DNA of 64,000 nt from Actinorugispora endophytica. GTDB taxonomy: Bacteria > Actinomycetota > Actinomycetes > Streptosporangiales > Streptosporangiaceae. The position numbers and the translations under genes are program-made. Of this stretch, positions 9,090-22,893 are shown piece by piece; the first letter of the stretch is position 1; every line of letters starts with the position of its first letter. Under the pieces are notes generated by a model. That model was not told the DNA's origin. It did no database searches and saw only the letters and a program-made list of their open reading frames with translations. The stretch is taken from the NCBI RefSeq assembly GCF_004363075.1, contig NZ_SNYN01000006.1:186001-250000 (forward strand), in the 5' to 3' direction.

Positions 9090-10249
9090 CGACAAGCAAC
9101 CACCAGTCCGCCCAGGTCCCCGCGATCCTGGTGCTCGAAGACGGCCGCGTGTTCCACGGCGTCTCCTTCGGCGCCGAGGGGGAGACCTTCGGCGAGATCG
9201 TGTTCAACACCGGGATGACCGGCTACCAGGAGACGCTCACCGACCCCTCGTACCACCGCCAGATCGTGGCCATGACCGCGCCGCACATCGGCAACACCGG
9301 GGTCAACGACGACGACCCCGAGTCCGGCCGGATCTGGGTCGCCGGGTACGTCGTGCGCGAGCCCGCCCGCATCCCGTCGAACTGGCGCGCCAAGCGGACC
9401 CTGGACGAGGAGCTGCGCCAGCAGGGAGTCGTGGGCATCGCGATGCCCGGCACCCGCGCGCTCACCCGCCACCTGCGCGACAAGGGCGCGATGCGCGCCG
9501 CCGTCAGCACCGTCGAGACCGACCCCGAGCGGCTCCTGGAGCGCGTGCTGGCCAGCCCCCGGATGGCGGGAGCCGACCTGGCGGGCGAGGTCACCACCGG
9601 CGCCCCGTACACGGTCGCCCCGCCCGAGGGCGTGCCCACCCGGTTCACCGTCGCGGCGGTCGACCTGGGCATCAAGGCGATGACCCCGCAGCGCCTCGCC
9701 GAGCGCGGCTGCGAGGTCCGGGTGCTGCCCGCGGGCAGCACCGCCGAGGAGATCCTCGCCCTCGGCACCGACGGCGTGTTCTTCAGCAACGGCCCCGGCG
9801 ACCCCGCCGCCGCGGACGCGGCCGTGGCCGCGATGCGCGGGGTGCTGGACGCGGGCAAGCCGCTGTTCGGCATCTGCTTCGGCAACCAGATCCTGGGCCG
9901 GGCGCTCGGCCTGGGCACCTACAAGCTGCCTTTCGGCCACCGCGGCGTCAACCAGCCGGTCCGCGACACCCGAACCGGGCGCGTCTACATCACCAGCCAG
10001 AACCACGGCTTCGCGGTGCGGGCCGACACCGACGGGCCGTTCGACACCCGGTACGGCCGCGCCGAGGTCAGCTACATCGGGCTCAACGACAACGTGGTCG
10101 AGGGGCTCCGGCTGCTGGACCGCCCGGCGTTCAGCGCCCAGTTCCACCCCGAGGCCGCCGCGGGTCCGCACGACGCCGCCGAGCTGTTCGACGCCTTCGT
10201 CGACCTGATGGCCGACCACAAGGGCGCGCAGGCCTCCGCGGGCGTCTGA
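9086..10249 (+). CDS. carA: carbamoyl-phosphate synthase small (glutaminase) subunit
   Basis: Supplies ammonia from glutamine to CarB. The N-terminal CPSase small domain starts at [17 protein letters not shown] and includes [17 protein letters not shown]. The class I glutamine amidotransferase domain has the nucleophile in [17 protein letters not shown] and the catalytic His-Glu in [12 protein letters not shown]. The usual GHQ is GNQ, as in other actinobacterial CarA proteins I know. The start is the GTG at 9086, whose bases overlap the pyrC stop (GTGA); GATGGGAAG upstream can act as ribosome-binding site. This gives 387 aa, close to the E. coli length. A 144-bp gap separates it from carB. 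Confidence 0.94.
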   Translation: MTTSNHQSAQVPAILVLEDGRVFHGVSFGAEGETFGEIVFNTGMTGYQETLTDPSYHRQIVAMTAPHIGNTGVNDDDPESGRIWVAGYVVREPARIPSNWRAKRTLDEELRQQGVVGIAMPGTRALTRHLRDKGAMRAAVSTVETDPERLLERVLASPRMAGADLAGEVTTGAPYTVAPPEGVPTRFTVAAVDLGIKAMTPQRLAERGCEVRVLPAGSTAEEILALGTDGVFFSNGPGDPAAADAAVAAMRGVLDAGKPLFGICFGNQILGRALGLGTYKLPFGHRGVNQPVRDTRTGRVYITSQNHGFAVRADTDGPFDTRYGRAEVSYIGLNDNVVEGLRLLDRPAFSAQFHPEAAAGPHDAAELFDAFVDLMADHKGAQASAGV

Positions 10250-10393
10250 CCGGGGAGACCGCCAACGCCGCCCCGTCCCCCCGTTCCGTCCGCCCCGGAC
10301 GGGGCAGGGGACGCGGCGGGACACCCTCCGCGGACCGGCCGCGCCGGTGCCCGCGCCTCCACAGCCTCGCTTCGACACTGAGGAATACAAGCA

Positions 10394-13696
<3,303 letters not shown>

Positions 13697-13705
13697 CGGT
13701 CGGCC

Positions 13706-13735
13706 CGGGGCGGCCCGTGAGAACGGGCCGCCCCG
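13706..13735 (+). terminator. hairpin after carB
   Basis: 13-bp perfect arms (CGGGGCGGCCCGT / ACGGGCCGCCCCG) with a GAGA tetraloop, 10 nt past the carB stop. No U-run follows, so it may be partial and separate carB from pyrK-pyrD expression levels. Confidence 0.55.
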
Positions 13736-13879
13736 TCGCCGCGGGCCGGTTTTACGGGACAATGGGGCCGGTGAGCGTCCGGGACGCGAACGGGTTCCCC
13801 CGCGGGGCCCTCCGCGGCCCGCTGTGAGACCGCCCGACGCGCTCCCGAGGAGGCGGCGAGGATCGAGGGGACCCCAGGG

Positions 13880-14773
13880 GTGAATGACTTCCGGCCTGTG
13901 CAGATGAGCAGCCCGGTGCTGACGGTGCGGCAGGTGGACGCCTACCACGCCATCACGGTGGTCGCCCCGGGCATCGCCGAGAGGTTCCGCTCGGGGCAGT
14001 TCATCGCGGTGGCGGTCGGCGGTGAGCAGTCCAGCATGCTGCTGCGCCGGGCTTTCGCCATCCACGACGTCAAACCGGACTACGGCGGCACCGTGGAGTT
14101 CCTGTTCGCGGTGCGCGGCAGGGGCACCGCCTGGCTGGCCGAGCGGCGCTCGCGTGACCTGCTGGACATCATCGGCCCCCTCGGAAAGCCGTTCCCGCTC
14201 CCGCGCGACCCGGTCAACTGCGTCCTGGTCGGAGGAGGGTACGGCAGCGCGCCGTTGTTCCCGCTCGCGCACGCGCTGCGCAGGCGCGGCTGCCGGGTGG
14301 ACCTGGTGCTGGGCGCGGCCTCGGCGGGGCAGGTGTTCGGCGCGATCACCGCGCGCCGGGTCGCCGAAACCGCGACCTTCACCACCGACGACGGCTCGTT
14401 CGGCGTGCGGGGCCGGGTCACCGACGCGCTCGGGCAGGTGATCGAGGACGCGCGCTCGGACGTGGTGTACGCGTGCGGGCCGATGCCGATGCTGCGCGAG
14501 GTCACCGCGCTGGCGGCGCGGCACGACATCCCGGTCCAGGTGTCGGTCGAGGAGACCATGGCCTGCGGCACCGGGGTCTGCATGTCCTGCGTGGTCCCGG
14601 TGGTGGGCGGGGACGGCATCACCCGGATGGCGCGCTCCTGCGTGGACGGCCCGGTGTTCCGGGGCGAGCGGGTGCGCTTCGACGACGTCGGGACGATCCC
14701 CTTCGACGCCCTGGGCGCGCCGGGCTGGAAGGCGCGCGGAGACGAGGAGAGCCCGGTCCGCGAGGCGGGCTGA
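13880..14773 (+). CDS. pyrK: dihydroorotate dehydrogenase electron-transfer subunit
   Basis: Flavin/iron-sulfur partner of class 1B PyrD, passing electrons from dihydroorotate oxidation to NAD+. The FAD-binding barrel includes [13 protein letters not shown] and [10 protein letters not shown] (about residues 52-62). The nucleotide-binding region is [19 protein letters not shown] (about 115-133). The 2Fe-2S ligands are CGTGVCMSC plus SCVDG (about 232-255). The gene begins with GTG at 13880 after CCAGGGG and lies 57 nt upstream of pyrD. Its presence makes the DHODH here the NAD-linked 1B type, whereas Streptomyces, as I recall, uses the quinone-linked class 2 enzyme. Length 297 aa is slightly long, with an acidic tail. 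Confidence 0.88.
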   Translation: MNDFRPVQMSSPVLTVRQVDAYHAITVVAPGIAERFRSGQFIAVAVGGEQSSMLLRRAFAIHDVKPDYGGTVEFLFAVRGRGTAWLAERRSRDLLDIIGPLGKPFPLPRDPVNCVLVGGGYGSAPLFPLAHALRRRGCRVDLVLGAASAGQVFGAITARRVAETATFTTDDGSFGVRGRVTDALGQVIEDARSDVVYACGPMPMLREVTALAARHDIPVQVSVEETMACGTGVCMSCVVPVVGGDGITRMARSCVDGPVFRGERVRFDDVGTIPFDALGAPGWKARGDEESPVREAG

Positions 14774-14830
14774 GCCGGACCCTGTCCGGAGCGTCCCGGT
14801 GGGCGCGGCACGACGAGGAAGAGGACGGCG

Positions 14831-15778
14831 ATGATCCCCGATCTGCGGGTCCGGCTGGGCGAACTGGAACTGGTGAACCCCGTGATGACGGCGGCCGGGT
14901 GCGCCGGGTCCGGCCGCGAGCTGGCGCAGTTCTTCGACATCGCCCGGATCGGCGCGGTCGTCACCAAGTCGGTGATGCTGGAGCCGCGGGCCGGGCGTCC
15001 GGCGCCCCGGATCGCCGAGACGCCCAGCGGGATGCTCAGCGCGGTCGGTCTGCAGGGGCCGGGGATCGAGGTGTTCCTCCAGCGCGACCTGCCGTGGCTG
15101 CTCTCGCGAGGGGCCCGCGCGGCGGTGTCGGTGGCGGGCGGCGGGCCCGGGGAGTACGCCGAGCTCGCCCGGCGGCTGTCCGAGGCTCCGGGCGTGGCCA
15201 TGATCGAGGTGAACCTGTCCAGCCCCGACCTGGCCCGCAGGGGGCGGCACTTCGCGCACGACCCCGAGGCCGCGGCCCGGGTGGTGCGCGCCGTGCGCGC
15301 GGAGGCCCGGCCCGACATCCCGGTGTTCGCCAAGCTCTCCCCGGACGTGCCCGACCTGGTGGGCCTGGCCCGGGTCTGCGTCGAGGCCGGAGCCGACGGC
15401 CTGGCCATGATCAACACCGTGCGCGGGATGGCCATCGACGTCGACACGATGCGCCCGGCGGTGGCCGGGGGACCGGGCGGCCTCTCCGGCCCGGCCATCC
15501 GCCCGATCGCCCTGGCGTGCGTGTACGAGGTGCACGCGGCGCTGCCGGAGGTGCCCGTCATCGGGATGGGCGGGGTGCGCACCGGGGCCGACGCCCTGGA
15601 GTTCCTGCTGGCCGGGGCCGGCGCCGTGGCCGTGGGCACCGCGATCTTCCACGACCCCTCGGCGTGCGTGCGCGTCCTGCGCGAGCTGGAGCAGGCGCTG
15701 GTCGAGCGCGGCGTGGAGCGGGTCGCCTCGCTGGTCGGCGCGGCGCACCGCGCCCCGGGCGCGGCGGTGCGCGGATGA
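14831..15778 (+). CDS. pyrD: dihydroorotate dehydrogenase, class 1B-like, with Ser at catalytic-base position
   Basis: Oxidises dihydroorotate to orotate; FMN TIM barrel, 315 aa. The alignment to class 1B enzymes such as B. subtilis PyrD is evident: [26 protein letters not shown] (Lys46 binds substrate/FMN), [40 protein letters not shown] and [16 protein letters not shown]. The active-site loop, usually N-x-S-C-P-N in class 1, reads N128-L-S-S131-P-D133. The catalytic Cys is therefore Ser, as in class 2 enzymes, and the following Asn is Asp. The codons (TCC AGC CCC GAC) leave no doubt about the residues. The ATG at 14831 follows GAGGAAGAGG. It pairs with the upstream PyrK. Confidence 0.9.
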   Translation: MIPDLRVRLGELELVNPVMTAAGCAGSGRELAQFFDIARIGAVVTKSVMLEPRAGRPAPRIAETPSGMLSAVGLQGPGIEVFLQRDLPWLLSRGARAAVSVAGGGPGEYAELARRLSEAPGVAMIEVNLSSPDLARRGRHFAHDPEAAARVVRAVRAEARPDIPVFAKLSPDVPDLVGLARVCVEAGADGLAMINTVRGMAIDVDTMRPAVAGGPGGLSGPAIRPIALACVYEVHAALPEVPVIGMGGVRTGADALEFLLAGAGAVAVGTAIFHDPSACVRVLRELEQALVERGVERVASLVGAAHRAPGAAVRG

Positions 15779-16143
15779 GCGCGGGCCTGCGCGCGCCGGC
15801 GCGCCGCCGCACCGCCGGGGCCGCGCCCGGGGCGTCGGGGAGGCGCGCTGAGGCGGCCTGTGCCGAATTGGAGCCGTCGGGTGACCTGTCCGTTATGGGT
15901 GGAGGTCATCTGGGCCGCTTGCGGCCATTTGGGGGCTTTGTGCGACCCTGTCGCGCCCGCCGGGGCACTCCGGTGGCCGCGGCGGGGGATGCCCGCCCGT
16001 TTCCCGGGCATGATCGGCCCGTAGGGGGGAACCCACGGGAACGGCGGGTGCGCCGCGAACAGCGGCGGACTGTCCCCACACGGCTCCCGCCCGCCGGGCG
16101 GGAGCACGCGATCCGTCCAACAGTGACACGAAGGAGAAGCATC
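15779..16143. other. pyrD-pyrF gap
   Basis: A 365-bp stretch in which I support no separate gene. An ATG overlapping the pyrD stop opens a frame that runs without interruption into pyrF. The predicted residues are Arg/Ala-rich and unlike any PyrF, so I treat it as leader. A purine-rich GAAGGAGAAG before 16144 is the pyrF ribosome-binding site. Confidence 0.5.
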
Positions 16144-16845
16144 GTGGCCGCACCCATCGCCGTCGCCATCGACGCGCCCGACATCGAGACCGCCGCCCGC
16201 TGGGCCTCGGCGGTCGCACCGCACGTCAGCACGCTCAAGGTGGGGCTGGAGCTGTACCTGAGGTACGGCCCCGAGGTCATCGCGACCATGCGCGGGGCCA
16301 GCAGGGTCTCGCTCTTCCTCGACCTGAAGCTGCACGACATCCCCGCCACGGTCGCGGGCGCGGCCCGCGCGGTGGCCAGGCTCAAGCCGGGCATCCTGAC
16401 CGTGCACGCCGCCGGCGGCACCGACATGATCCGCGCCGCCGTGGAGGCCGCCCCCGACACCAGGATCGCGGCCGTCACCGTTCTGACCTCGCTCGACGAG
16501 CAGGCGCTGGAGGCGGTGGGCATGCGCGGACCCGCGTCGGACGCGGCGCGCAGGCTCGCCGCGCTCTCGGTGGCGGCGGGCGCGCGGGCGCTGGTCTGCT
16601 CGCCGCACGAGGTGGCCTCGCTGCGGGCCGAGGTGGGGCCGGACATCACGATGATCACCCCCGGGGTCCGTCCCGCGGGCTCCGCGAAGGGGGACCAGGC
16701 GCGGGTCGCCACACCGGAGGAGGCGCTCGCGGCGGGCGCGGACCTGCTGGTGATCGGTCGCCCGATCACCGGCGCCGCGGACCCGGGCGCGGCGGCCGCC
16801 TCCATCGCCGCCGCGCTGCGCCGGGCCGAGGCGACGACGGCCTGA
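16144..16845 (+). CDS. pyrF: orotidine 5'-phosphate decarboxylase
   Basis: Last step of de novo UMP synthesis. The type 1 active site is present as [13 protein letters not shown] (about residues 59-71), containing the Asp-Lys-x-x-Asp charge network. The N-terminal strand [10 protein letters not shown], the VHAAGG strand and the phosphate-binding ends TPGVRPAG and LLVIGRPIT are all recognisable. GTG at 16144 with AAGGAGAAG upstream gives 233 aa, the usual size. The base following IP is Ala where Asn is common. pyrE, needed to turn orotate into OMP, is not in this window. Confidence 0.93.
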   Translation: MAAPIAVAIDAPDIETAARWASAVAPHVSTLKVGLELYLRYGPEVIATMRGASRVSLFLDLKLHDIPATVAGAARAVARLKPGILTVHAAGGTDMIRAAVEAAPDTRIAAVTVLTSLDEQALEAVGMRGPASDAARRLAALSVAAGARALVCSPHEVASLRAEVGPDITMITPGVRPAGSAKGDQARVATPEEALAAGADLLVIGRPITGAADPGAAAASIAAALRRAEATTA

Positions 16846-17162
16846 GTGGCGGACTCGTCCGACAAGCGCTATTTATGGGCTTTGGCCGGTTGAGAAATTG
16901 TTCGTCCGAAACAGCGGAAAGAGCAGAAGGTGTGTCGAAGCTCACTGCTCCGGCGCTTGTGTGACTCCGTCGCTGTTCGGGCTGCTGGCCGGAAACAAAG
17001 TCCTGAATTTCGCGCCTCTCTGTGGTCAAGTGGAGACGGTGCGTAATTCCTTGGATGAAATAGCGCTTGAAAAGCCACTTTGCGTTGCCGAAGAGGCCGG
17101 AACCTACTAACTTGCGCAGGCGTCCGCCCTCCAAAAACTAGAGAAAACCGAGGTGACCCGGC
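16846..17162. other. A+T-rich leader/promoter region of mihF
   Basis: This 317-bp region is markedly poorer in GC than its neighbours. It contains runs such as TATTTATGGGC, GAAATTGTTCG and CAAAAACTAGAG. A weak promoter candidate is TTGCGT (17080) with TACTAA (17105), 19 bp apart. No conserved protein was recognised in the short frames. The change in composition fits a heavily used regulatory leader for a nucleoid protein gene. Confidence 0.45.
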
Positions 17163-17486
17163 GTGGCCCTTCCTCCCCTCACTCCTGAACAGCGCGCCGC
17201 AGCTCTTGAGAAGGCCGCAAAGGCCAGAAAAGAGCGTGCGGAGGTCAAGAACCGCCTGAAGCACGGCGGCATCTCGCTGACCGACGTCCTCAAAGACGGA
17301 CAGACCGATGACGTCATCGGCAAGATGAAGGTCTCCGCTCTGCTGGAGTCGCTCCCCGGCGTCGGCAAGGTCCGCGCCAAGCAGATCATGGAGCGCCTCA
17401 ACATCGCTGAGTCGCGGCGCGTCCGCGGCCTGGGCAACAACCAGCGCGCGGCGCTGGAAAGCGAGTTCGGCGGCGGTGCCAAGTAG
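17163..17486 (+). CDS. mihF: actinobacterial integration host factor (mIHF/sIHF)
   Basis: Small nucleoid-associated DNA-binding protein, 107 aa, the same length as Streptomyces sIHF. The N-terminal helix is rich in Ala/Glu/Lys (LTPEQRAAALEKAAKARKER). The C-terminal helix-two-turn-helix fold carries MKVSALLESLPGVGKVRAKQ and RRVRGLGNNQRAALESEF. In E. coli phage terms it is not related to HU-family IHF. The GTG start at 17163 has GAGGTGACC upstream. Its position between pyrF and gmk is the conserved actinobacterial arrangement. Confidence 0.95.
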   Translation: MALPPLTPEQRAAALEKAAKARKERAEVKNRLKHGGISLTDVLKDGQTDDVIGKMKVSALLESLPGVGKVRAKQIMERLNIAESRRVRGLGNNQRAALESEFGGGAK

Positions 17487-17769
17487 TTCAGGTGCGGCCC
17501 GGCGCGCGGTGCGCGCGCCAACGTCGTCCCGGAGTGTGACCGTCGGGTAGAGCCCCCCGGGGGGCGCGGAGGGGTCCCAGGATCCCCGCGCGGCCCCACT
17601 GGGAGCGCTTTCCCGGCGGAGTTTCGACGAACCGGCCCGTCGGTGCCCCGAGCACCGGCGGGCCGGTCCGCGTTGAGCTGGTATAAAAAGATTCATCCCA
17701 CGGGCCCGCGACGCGGCCGTGGACCATCGTCCAACCCGCCGGGGGCGGGGTCTGGGAGTCTGAGAGCCA
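17487..17769. other. mihF-gmk intergenic region with candidate gmk promoter
   Basis: A 283-bp gap. TGGTATAAA at 17679-17687 forms an extended -10 (TG-N-TATAAA), about 80 bp upstream of the gmk start and the best promoter candidate. GC-rich inverted sequences just after mihF (GCGCGCGGTGCGCGCGC, and CCCCCCGGGGGG near 17555) could terminate mihF. Confidence 0.4.
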
Positions 17770-18366
17770 GTGCCTGTCGAGTCCGGAGCCGGCGAGAGCC
17801 GATCCAGCCAGCCGAAGCGGCTCACGGTCCTTTCGGGGCCGTCCGGAGTGGGCAAGAGCACCGTCGTCAAGGAGCTGCGCCGCCGCTACCCCGAGGTGTG
17901 GCTGTCGGTCTCGGCCACCACGCGCCGGCCCAGACCGGGGGAGACCGACGGGGTCGAGTACCACTTCGTCGACGACGCCGAGTTCGACCGCCTCGTCGCC
18001 GGGAACGAGCTGCTGGAGTGGGCCGAGTTCGCGGGGAACCGCTACGGCACCCCGCGCGCGCCGGTCGTCCGGCGGCTGGACGCGGGAAAGCCCGTGCTGC
18101 TGGAGATCGAACTCCAGGGCGCGCGCCAGGTGCGCGCCAACATGCCCGAGGCGTGCCTGGTCTTCCTCGCCCCGCCGTCCTGGGAGGAGCTGGTGCGCAG
18201 GCTCACCGGACGCGGCACCGAGTCGCCCGAGGTCGTGCAGCGCCGCCTGGACACCGCCCGCGTCGAGCTGGCGGCGGAGAAGGAGTTCGACACCACGCTC
18301 GTCAACACGTCGGTGCGCGAAGTCTGCGATGAGCTGCTAGGTTTGATAGTCGCGCCGTCCCTGTAG
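17770..18366 (+). CDS. gmk: guanylate kinase
   Basis: Phosphorylates GMP to GDP. The P-loop is [10 protein letters not shown] (about residues 22-31). The GMP-binding region includes [22 protein letters not shown] (about 46-67, split by variable residues), [12 protein letters not shown] and [11 protein letters not shown]. The lid arginines [17 protein letters not shown] follow. Length 198 aa is normal; the first 16 residues are a polar extension. GTG start at 17770. It is followed by rpoZ after 141 bp, the order seen in most bacteria (gmk-rpoZ-coaBC). Confidence 0.95.
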   Translation: MPVESGAGESRSSQPKRLTVLSGPSGVGKSTVVKELRRRYPEVWLSVSATTRRPRPGETDGVEYHFVDDAEFDRLVAGNELLEWAEFAGNRYGTPRAPVVRRLDAGKPVLLEIELQGARQVRANMPEACLVFLAPPSWEELVRRLTGRGTESPEVVQRRLDTARVELAAEKEFDTTLVNTSVREVCDELLGLIVAPSL

Positions 18367-18507
18367 GGACCTGGCGCGAGGGGCGTGACCGCCCGCACGG
18401 CGCTCCGGCGCCGGTTCTTCCCGCGGCGGCGGCCTTCGCCCCACCCGTTCTCATCCCACGGCCCCGCGTCCACCGCGGAGCCGACTGACCACCTAGGGGT
18501 ACGCACC

Positions 18508-18783
18508 TTGGCCGGTACACCGCCCGTCGCCGAAGGCATCACCAACCCGCCGATCGACGAACTCCTGCAGGTCGTCGACAGCAAGTACAGCCTCGTCACC
18601 ATGGCGTCCAAGCGCGCCAGGCAGATCAACGCCTACTACGCCCAGCTGGGCGAGGGCCTGCTGGAGTACGTGGGCCCGCTCGTGGAGACCCAGGTCCAGG
18701 AGAAGTCCCTGTCCATCGCCCTGCGCGAGGTCCGGGAGCGCCTGCTGACCGCCGAACCGGTCGACAACCCGAACGACCGCTAG
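18508..18783 (+). CDS. rpoZ: RNA polymerase omega subunit, TTG start
   Basis: Omega assists assembly of RNA polymerase. The protein starts [20 protein letters not shown] and contains [21 protein letters not shown], the conserved omega core, and [20 protein letters not shown]. The family begins a few residues before the NPPIDELL segment. The only start giving that length (91 aa) is the TTG at 18508, with AGGGGT 8 nt upstream. No ATG or GTG lies in frame between the core and the upstream stop region that would give a normal N-terminus. Confidence 0.9.
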   Translation: MAGTPPVAEGITNPPIDELLQVVDSKYSLVTMASKRARQINAYYAQLGEGLLEYVGPLVETQVQEKSLSIALREVRERLLTAEPVDNPNDR

Positions 18784-18900
18784 GCAGCCGACGGGAAGCC
18801 GCGTCCCACGGGGCGGTGCGGGGTGCTCCGGAACCGCTTCGCTACCGTCGGGACGGGGCCGCGACGGGGCGGCCCCGCAGGAGTAAGGGGCACGCCGCCG

Positions 18901-20139
18901 ATGACAGCCGAACACACACCCGAGGTCGTCCTCGGCGTTGGCGGGGGGATCGCCGCCTACAAGGTCTGCGAGCTCCTGCGCCGCCTCACCGAGTCGGGGC
19001 ACCGGGTCCGGGTGGTCCCCACCGCCGACGCCCTGCGCTTCGTGGGCGAGCCCACCTGGGCCGCGCTGTCCGGGCAGCCCGTCGCCGCGGGCGTCTGGGA
19101 CTCCGTGCACGAGGTCCCGCACGTCCGCATCGGCCAGCACGCCGACCTGGTGTTCGTGGCCCCGGCCACCGCCGACCTGCTGGCCAGGGCCGCCCACGGA
19201 CTGGCCGACGACCTGCTCACCAACACCCTGCTCACCGCGCGGTGCCCGGTGGTGTTCGCCCCCGCCATGCACACCGAGATGTGGGAGCACCCCGCCACCC
19301 GGGCCAACGTCGCCACGCTGCGCTCGCGCGGCGCGATCGTGCTGGAGCCCGCCTCCGGCCGGCTCACCGGCGCCGACACCGGCAAGGGGCGGCTGCCCGA
19401 CCCCGCCGAGCTGTTCGCCGCCGCGCGCCGGGTGCTGGCGCGCGGCGGCCTCCACGCCGACCTGGCGGGGCGGCGCGTGGTGGTCTCCGCGGGGGGCACC
19501 CGCGAGGCCCTGGACCCGGTCCGCTTCCTGGGCAACCGCTCGTCGGGGCTGCAGGGGTACGCGCTGGCGGCCACCGCCGTGGCCCGGGGCGCCCGGGTCA
19601 CCCTCGTCTCGGCGAACGTGGCGCTGCCCGCTCCGGCGGGCGCCGACGTGCGCCCGGTCACCTCCGCGCTGGAGCTGCGCGAGGCGGTGCTCGGCGCCGC
19701 GGCGGAGGCCGACGCGGTGGTCATGGCCGCCGCCGTCGCGGACTTCCGCCCCGACACCGTGGCGGCGGGCAAGATCAAGAAGACCGGGGCCGGGCCCGCG
19801 CCGATCACGCTCGTGGAGAACCCCGACATCCTGGCCGAGATCAGCGGGAAGCGCGCGCGTCCCGGACAGATCGTCGCGGGCTTCGCCGCCGAGACCGACA
19901 ACGTGCTGGAGAACGGCCGGGACAAGCTCCGCCGCAAGGGCTGCGACCTGCTCGTGGTCAACCAGGTCGGGGACGGCAGGGCGTTCGGGACGGCCGACAA
20001 CCAGGCGGTCGTGCTCGGCGCGGACGGCTCCGCGACGGAGATCCCGTACGGACCCAAGGAGGGCCTGGCCGACCGGGTGTGGGACCTGGTGGCCGAGCGT
20101 CTCGGCGCCGGCGCCGGAGCCGCCGGTACCGACCGGTAG
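18901..20139 (+). CDS. coaBC: bifunctional CoaBC (Dfp): phosphopantothenoylcysteine synthetase/decarboxylase
   Basis: Two consecutive steps of coenzyme A synthesis. CoaC (about residues 1-185) is an FMN decarboxylase with GVGGGIAAYKVCELLRRL at the N-terminus, the HVRIGQHAD histidine and the PAMHTEMW substrate clamp (Asn is commonly found where His is here). CoaB (about 190-405) has VVVSAGGTREALDPVRFLGN, the dimer/active loop AAAVADFRP, the lysines of KIKKTG and the NQVG segment. The ATG at 18901 has AGGAGTAAGG upstream; earlier in-frame starts give an unconserved Gly/Arg-rich extension. 412 aa, normal. Confidence 0.95.
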   Translation: MTAEHTPEVVLGVGGGIAAYKVCELLRRLTESGHRVRVVPTADALRFVGEPTWAALSGQPVAAGVWDSVHEVPHVRIGQHADLVFVAPATADLLARAAHGLADDLLTNTLLTARCPVVFAPAMHTEMWEHPATRANVATLRSRGAIVLEPASGRLTGADTGKGRLPDPAELFAAARRVLARGGLHADLAGRRVVVSAGGTREALDPVRFLGNRSSGLQGYALAATAVARGARVTLVSANVALPAPAGADVRPVTSALELREAVLGAAAEADAVVMAAAVADFRPDTVAAGKIKKTGAGPAPITLVENPDILAEISGKRARPGQIVAGFAAETDNVLENGRDKLRRKGCDLLVVNQVGDGRAFGTADNQAVVLGADGSATEIPYGPKEGLADRVWDLVAERLGAGAGAAGTDR

Positions 20140-20393
20140 CCGCGGTGCCCGGGGCCGCGCCCCGAACCAGTAGGCTACGTAGATCCTGCCCAGGTCGGCC
20201 GTGCCGTACCGGGGCCGGTACCGAAACGCGGATGACCGGCCCGCGCCCTCCGACGCCCGCCGGCTTCCCACTACAGTTGAACCCGATAACCAACCACGCC
20301 GGTCGAGAACCAGTGGGGCCTCCTGCAGCGCCCTCCTGAGCACGAACGGCACGACAACTGTCAGCCAGCAGCCGCTGCGAGGAGTCCCTCAAC
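20140..20393. other. coaBC-metK leader region
   Basis: 254 bp without a gene. Candidate -10 boxes are TAGGCT near 20172 and TACAGT at 20272-20277; the latter would give a leader of about 110 nt. I looked for SAM-riboswitch features before metK and did not recognise any. Confidence 0.35.
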
Positions 20394-21587
<1,194 letters not shown>

Positions 21588-21601
21588 CCCGCGACGCGCG
21601 A

Positions 21602-21644
21602 ACGGCGGTGGCCCCGGTCTGGAACAGACCGGGGCCACCGCCGT
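21602..21644. terminator. bidirectional terminator between metK and DUF418 gene
   Basis: 20-bp perfect arms (left arm begins ACGGCGGTGGCCCCGG) with a 3-nt GAA loop, lying between two convergent genes. Confidence 0.85.
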
Positions 21645-21648
21645 CCGG

Positions 21649-22875
21649 TCACCTCCGGCGGCCGCCCGTGGCGTCCAGCACCGACTTCTGCAACCACTCC
21701 AGCGGGCCGTAGGGGAAGTATCGCAGCCACAGCGACGCCGCGGCCAGCAGGAACAGGCAGACCCCCGCCCACAGGCCCAGCACCCACCACGGCCCCGACC
21801 CGGCGAGCCGGGACGCCAGCCCCAGGCCGAACCCGTAGCAGAGCAGCGAGCAGAGCACGTTCTGCGCGACGTAGCCGGTCATGGCGGTGCGGCCCAGCGC
21901 GGACACCGCTCCGGTGACCGGACCGGTCCGCGGCAGCCGGTCCAGCACCAGGCCGATCAGGCCGATGTAGCCCACCGCCACCACAGGGGCGAGGACGTAG
22001 CGTTCGAGGAGCACCAGCTCGGCGCCGCCCAGCGACGCGGCCAGGCTCAGCGGCAGCCCCAGGCCCAGCCCCCACGCGGCCATGCGGGCGCGCAGGCGCC
22101 GCGCGGCCTCCCCGGGACCGAACGCCCCGGCCCGCATCAGCCGCGCCCCCAGCAGGAACAGGAACAGCAGCAGGCCGAAGGAGAGCACCGGCTCCATACG
22201 CAGCACCAGGAGGTTGTCCAGCCGGAGTCCCACCTGCTCCAGGTATCCGCCGTCGCCGTACACGGCCGCGACGTCGGCCACGTCACCCGGATCGGACGCG
22301 CCCTGCGGTGCGACGGCCAGCGCCCAGGTGGCCAGGGACATCAGCGTGACGTGCGCGGCGGCCGCCAGCCCCATCACGGCGCCCTGGACGGCGCGGGAGC
22401 GGGTGAGCAGCCAGGCGGTGAGCAGCCCGGTCACGGCGTACCCCATCAGCACGTCCCAGGCGAAGACGAGCGTGAAGTGCACGGCGCCCTCGACGAGCAG
22501 GAACAGCGACCGCCCCGCGTACGCGCGGGGCCAGCGCAGCCCCCGCTTCGCGGCGGAGCGGTACTGGATGGCGACCCCCGCGCCGAACAGGACCGCCAGC
22601 AGGGACAGGAACTTGCCGTTGGCCAGGAAGCGGAAGACGCCCTCGACCGCGTTCGCGGCGGAGGGGTCGGCGACCAGGACGTCCAGCGACGCCATCGCGT
22701 CGGAGCCCAGGAGCGGGCCGACCTCGGCCGTCGGCGACGCGAAGAGCCACACGTTGGTCGCGAGGGTCCCCAGGATCGCGGCTCCGCGCAGCACGTCCAG
22801 CAGTGGAAGCCGGGCGGAGGGGGACGGCGTGCCCGTCGGCTCGCGTCCCGGGCGGCCGCTGAGGGCGGTGTCCAT
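21649..22875 (-). CDS. DUF418 family membrane protein
   Basis: A 408-aa polytopic membrane protein. The N-terminus has RLPLLDVLRGAAILGTLATN, typical of the family's first membrane helix. It is followed by FLSLLAVLFGAGVAIQYRSA and repeated hydrophobic segments to about residue 385. The C-terminal DUF418 domain (from about 225) includes the conserved RTAMTGYVAQNVLCSLL and WLRYFPYGPLEWL. Function is not established for the family. ATG at 22875 with GAAAGGGG upstream. A perfect inverted repeat at 22894-22917 just before the start suggests local transcriptional control. It is the second DUF418 gene here; the first is at the left edge. Confidence 0.85.
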   Translation of the reverse strand: MDTALSGRPGREPTGTPSPSARLPLLDVLRGAAILGTLATNVWLFASPTAEVGPLLGSDAMASLDVLVADPSAANAVEGVFRFLANGKFLSLLAVLFGAGVAIQYRSAAKRGLRWPRAYAGRSLFLLVEGAVHFTLVFAWDVLMGYAVTGLLTAWLLTRSRAVQGAVMGLAAAAHVTLMSLATWALAVAPQGASDPGDVADVAAVYGDGGYLEQVGLRLDNLLVLRMEPVLSFGLLLFLFLLGARLMRAGAFGPGEAARRLRARMAAWGLGLGLPLSLAASLGGAELVLLERYVLAPVVAVGYIGLIGLVLDRLPRTGPVTGAVSALGRTAMTGYVAQNVLCSLLCYGFGLGLASRLAGSGPWWVLGLWAGVCLFLLAAASLWLRYFPYGPLEWLQKSVLDATGGRRR

Positions 22876-22893
22876 GGAAAGGGGCCTTTCGGT

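Noticed and set aside
20140-20393. Possible SAM riboswitch before metK
   Set aside because: I could not find the conserved core of any SAM aptamer; only generic GC hairpins were visible.
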